Source: Corallium rubrum (lineage: Eukaryota > Cnidaria > Anthozoa > Scleralcyonacea > Coralliidae). Taken from it: DNA of 64,000 bases. The stretch spans positions 11,043,012 through 11,107,011 of the forward strand of contig OZ036005.1 in assembly GCA_964035015.1 (NCBI GenBank). Direction: 5' to 3'. A model generated the notes under the pieces. That model was given only the letters and a program-made list of their open reading frames with translations, had not been told where the DNA came from and searched no databases. Every line of letters starts with the position of its first letter. The first letter of the stretch is position 1. Shown here in pieces: positions 59,891-64,000 of this stretch. The translations under genes were made by a program, and so were the position numbers.

Positions 59891-59934
59891 TGCTGTCTGA
59901 CGAAGATGTACTGAATGGAGTTAAATCACAATAC

Positions 59935-60079
59935 CTTCTGCTTTAATGCTCTTCAAGTATGTTTTAAGATATTTTATATTAACAGCAACAGCTGTTGCCA
60001 GTTGATTTTGATAACATGAGCTTGTTTTTAGTTCACCTGGAGGAGTATTTGCAGTTGAACTAAAGGCAACTAGTCCAAC
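59935..60079 (-). CDS. VWA-Cache gene exon: VWA middle segment
   Basis: 145 nt, acceptor TTTGTCTTACAG (phase 0), donor GTATTG (phase 1). It encodes VGLVAFSSTANTPPG, then SCYQNQLATAVAVNIKYLKT and YLKSIKAE. It continues 'LNPKDR' of exon 63,685 with 'VGLVAFSS', the expected second strand of the VWA fold. It is too short for a standard ORF search and was found by phase matching. Confidence 0.85.
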
Positions 60080-60113
60080 CTGTAAGACAAATTGTGAGAG
60101 TTGGGATGGTGAG

Positions 60114-63100
60114 ATGTTGTATGGTATGGTATGGTATTGTGTGGTATGGTATGGTATGGTATGGTATGGTATGGTATGGTATGGTATGGTATGGTATGGT
60201 ATGGTATGGTATGGTATGGTATGGTATGGTATGGTATGGTATGGTATGGTATGGTATGGTATGGTATGGTATGGTATGGTATGGTATGGTATGGTATGGT
60301 ATGGTATGGTATGGTATGGTATGGTATGGTATGGTATGGTATGGTATGGTATGGTATGGTATGGTATGGTATGGTATGGTATGGTATGGTATGGTATGGT
60401 ATGGTATGGTATGGTATGGTATGGTGTAGGTTAGAATGGTATGGTTTGGTATGGTTTAATATGTATTGCATGGTGTGGTATAGTTTGGTATGGTATGGTA
60501 TGGTATGGTATGGTATGGTATGGTATGGTATGGTATGGTATGGTATGGTATGGTATGGTATGGTATGGTATGGTATGGTATGGTATGGTATGGTATGGTA
60601 TGGTATGGTATGGTATGGTATGGTATGGTATGGTATGGTATGGTATGGTATGGTATGGTATGGTATGGTATGGTATGGTATGGTATGGTATGGTATGGTA
60701 TGGTATGGTATGGATATGGTATGGTATGGTATGGTATGGTATGGTATGGTATGGTATGGTATGGTATGGTATGGTATGGTATGGTATGGTATGGTATGGT
60801 ATGGTATGGTATGGTATGGTATGGTATGGTATGGTATGGTATGGTATGGTATGGTATGGTATGGTATGGTATGGTATGGTATGGTATGGTATGGTATGGT
60901 ATGGTATGGTATGGTATGGTATGGTATGGTATGGTATGGTATGGTATGGTATGGTATGGTATGGTATGGTATGGTATGGTATGGTATGGTATGGTATGGT
61001 ATGGTATGGTATGGTATGGTATGGTATGGTATGGTATGGTATGGTATGGTATGGTATGGTATGGTATGGTATGGTATGGTATGGTATGGTATGGTATGGT
61101 ATGGTATGGTATGGTATGGTATGGTATGGTATGGTATGGTATGGTATGGTATGGTATGGTATGGTGTGGTATGGTATGGTATGGTATGGTATGGTATGGT
61201 ATGGTATGGTATGGTATGGTATGGTATGGTATGGTATGGTATGGTATGGTATGGTATGGTATGGTATAGGTATGGTTTAGTATGGTTTAGTATGGTATGG
61301 TACTATGGTGTGGTATAGTTTAGTATGGTCTATTATGATGTGGTGTGGTTTAGTATGGTATGGTATGGTGTGGTACGTATGGTATGGTATGGTACGGTGT
61401 GGTATAGTTTAGTATGGTGTGGTGAGATTTGGTATGGTATGGTATGGTATGGTATGGTATGGTATGGTATGGTATGGTATGGTATGGTATGGTATGGTAT
61501 GGTATGGTATGGTATGGTATGGTATGGTATGGTATGGTATGGTATGGTATGGTATGGTATGGTATGGTATGGTATGGTATGGTATGGTGTGGTGTGGTTT
61601 GGTGTGGTATGATTTAGTATGGTATGTTATGGTATAGTTTAGTATGGTATGGTTGTGGTGTGGTTTAGTATGGTATGCTATGGTATAGTTTTGTATATGG
61701 TATGCTATTGTGCGGGTATGGTTTAGTAGGGAATTGAATGGTATGGTGTGGTATAGTTTAGTATGGTATGCTATTGTGTGGTTTGGTTTAGTACAGTATG
61801 GTATGGTGTAGTATAGTTTATAAGTTGCTGTGCTATGGTATGATATGGTATCGTTTAGTATGGTATGGTGCATGTAGTATGGTGTGGTATAGTTTAATAT
61901 GCTATGGTGTGGTGTGGTGTGGTATGGTTTAGTATGTTATGGTATGGTTTAGTATGGTATGGTATGGTATGGTGTATAGTTTAGGATGCTATGGTATGGT
62001 ATAGTTTAGTATGTTATGGTATGGTATGGTTTAGTATGGTATGGTATGGTATGGTGTAGTATAGTTTAGTATGCTATAGTATGGTATAGTTAAGTATGGT
62101 ATGGTGTGGTATAGTTTAGTATGGTATGTTATGGTATGGTATGGTGTGGTATAGTTTAGTATGCTATGGTGCGGTATGGTTTAGTATTATGGCATCGTTT
62201 AGTGTGGTATGGTATGGTATGGTATGTTATAGTGTGGTGTAGTTTAGTATGGCATATGGTGTGGTATAATTTAGTATAGTATGGTACGGTGTGGTATGGT
62301 TTAGTGCAGTATGGTATGGTATGGTGTGGTATGGTATGGTTTAGTATCTTATGGTATGGTTGAGTATGGTATGGTATGGTTTAGTATAGTATGGTGTAGT
62401 GTGGTATGGTTTAGTATGGCGTGGAATGGAATGGAGTGGTGTGGTGTAGTTTAGCATGGTATGGTATGGCGTGGTACGGTTTATTATGATATGGTGTTGT
62501 ATAGTTTAGTATGGTATGGTATGGTGTAGTACAATTTAGTATGCTATAGTATGGTATAGTTTAGTATGGCATGGTGTGGTATAGTTTAGTATGGTTATGT
62601 TATGGTATGGTGTGGTATAGTTTAGTATGCTATGGTGCAGTATGGTTTAGTATTATGGCATGGTTTAGTGTGGTATGGCATGGTATGGTATGGTATGGTA
62701 TGGTATGGTATGGTATAGTTTAGTATGGTATGGCGTGGTATGGTTTAGTATGGTATGGTATAGTGTGGTGTAGTTTAGTATGGTATATGGTGTGGTATAA
62801 TTTAGTATAGTATGGTATGGTGTGGTGTGGTATGGTTTAGTACAGTATGGTATGGTGTGGTATGGTTTAGTATGTTATTGTGTGGTTTAGTATGATATGG
62901 TATGGTATGGTATGGCTTGGTAGAGTATGGTGTCGTTTGGTATGGTTTAGTATGGTGTGGAATGGAATGGTGTGGTGTAGTTTAGCATGGTATGGTATGG
63001 TGTGGTACGGTTTATGATATGGTGTGGTATACTTTAATATGGTTTGGTATGGTATGGTATGGTATGGTATGGTATGGTATGGTGTGGTATGGTGTAGTAT

Positions 63101-63672
63101 GGTATGGTGTGGTATGGTTTAGTATAGTATGGTTTAGTATGGTTTGGTGTCGTTGGTATAGTGTGGTATGGTTTAGTACAGTATGGTATTGTGTGGTATG
63201 GTTTAGTATGTTATGGTATGTTTTAGTATGATATGGCAGGGTATGGTTTAGTATAGTATGGTGTCGTGTGATATGGTTTAGTGTGGTGTGGAAAGGAATG
63301 GTGTGGTGTAGTTTAGCATGGTATGGTATGGTACGGTTTATGATATGGTGTGGTATACTTTAATATGTTTTGGTATGGTATGGTATGGTATGGTATGGTA
63401 TGGTATGGTATGGTATGGTATGGTATGGTGTGGTATGGTTTAGTTTGGTATGGTATGGTGTGGTTCGGTCATTGTATGGTGAGGTATGGTTTGGTGTAGT
63501 ATGGTATGGTATGGTATGGTATGCTGTGGTGTGGTATGGTATGGTATGGTATGGTATGGCATGGTATGGTATGGTATGGTATGGTATGGTATGGTATGGT
63601 ATGGTATGGTATGGTATGGTATGGTATGGTATGGTATGGTATGGTATGGTATGGTATGGTATGGTATGGTAT
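60114..63672. repeat. very long (ATGGT)n pentanucleotide array, pure then degenerate
   Basis: Nearly pure blocks lie at ~60,114-60,425, ~60,489-61,264, ~61,430-61,588 and ~63,535-63,672. In between are thousands of bases of degenerate units (GGTTTAGTATGGTATGG and similar). The 395-codon frame reading MVWYG is an artefact. The array fills the intron between exons 63,685 and 60,079. Confidence 0.97.
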
Positions 63673-63684
63673 TGTTTAGCTTAC

Positions 63685-64000
63685 CCTGTCCTTTGGATTT
63701 AGAGAATCTAAAACAGTTATAGCAGCCTCGATAGCAATTTCCATCAACGTTTTCCCGCCATGTTGTTTGGCCATTGAACCACTTTTATCAATAATAATCA
63801 CAATGTCCTTTGGTTCTGGTGCAATACCTTGCACGTACCACGGACGAACACGATGGTCGTAACTTGTACAATCTGCAAATTTTGCTGCTGGAAAGTTGTA
63901 ATATAATCCTTCCTGAGAACCAAAATACTGCCATCTTGTGTTTGGTTTTTCGTCTGCAATTTGAATCATTTTATCCAAAACTGATTTGGGCAAATGTTTC
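63685..64000 (-). CDS. VWA-Cache gene exon: pre-VWA segment and MIDAS (continues beyond window)
   Basis: The exon is open to the window edge; the donor is AGG/GTAAGC (phase 0). It encodes LDKMIQIADEKPNTRWQYFG, a segment with FADCTSYDHRVRPWYVQG, then KDIVIIIDKSGSMAKQHGG and AAITVLDSLNPKDR. 'D.R.RPWYV..' before 'P.D(I)VI(I)ID.SGSM' is the diagnostic joint between the N-terminal domain and VWA in alpha2-delta/CACHD1 proteins. DKSGS is a perfect MIDAS (DxSxS). The signal peptide and N terminus lie outside the window. Confidence 0.9.

Noticed and set aside
60131-61318. 395-codon open frame of repeating MVWYG
   Set aside because: It is the translation of the (ATGGT)n array; all three frames are open because the unit is five bases long without stops.

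Overview
This is animal nuclear DNA. It has GT-AG introns, LINE and SINE elements, very long microsatellite tracts and hammerhead-ribozyme satellites. The mix (a VWA-Cache calcium-channel-accessory-like gene, an SGNH-ORF1 LINE, hammerhead tandem repeats, a tyrosine-recombinase/SF3-helicase element) fits a cnidarian best, probably an anthozoan. That taxonomic call is inference, not proof.

The backbone is one very large minus-strand gene that runs from beyond the right edge (>64,000) to about 5.9 kb. I reconstructed 16 exons from reading frame and splice-phase continuity. They encode the pre-VWA region and VWA domain (MIDAS DKSGS), Cache and alpha2-delta-like ectodomain segments, a Cys-rich segment, one transmembrane helix and a Pro-rich cytoplasmic tail. 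This is a VWFA-and-Cache-domain protein (CACHD1/alpha2-delta type). A block of three consecutive exons is present twice, inside a segmental duplication (copy A 34.7-43.3 kb, copy B 47.8-57.9 kb). The phases do not allow both copies in one in-frame transcript.

The introns hold nearly everything else. From 7.4 to about 17.2 kb lies an unusual mobile element. It has a spliced gene for an AT-hook plus superfamily 3 helicase protein, and a second gene for a C2H2 zinc finger - tyrosine recombinase-like - telobox-type Myb protein. The non-coding part is built of nested giant palindromes of two repeat families: 142-bp iterons rich in GACCGGCTAC, and 82-bp units carrying TTAGGGTTAGGG. A Myb domain of the telomere-binding type in an element full of telomere-like motifs suggests self-recognition or telomere-directed behaviour. 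I consider this the most likely undescribed system in the window.

Other contents are a tandem array with three intact hammerhead ribozymes (2.2-3.1 kb, minus strand); a decayed 2A-peptide plus papain-like peptidase ORF (3.6-4.3 kb, minus); a LINE tail (4.5-5.1 kb); a nearly complete CR1/L2-like LINE with esterase ORF1 and APE-RT ORF2 (22.2-26.0 kb); two plus-strand EF-hand exons nested between the duplicated blocks (44.2 and 47.1 kb); several tRNA-derived SINEs arranged as palindromes; dispersed 1-1.5 kb non-autonomous repeats; and long microsatellites (CAA, GAAC, ACAG, CTTCA, ATGGT). The ATGGT tract reaches to within about a dozen bases of a splice donor.
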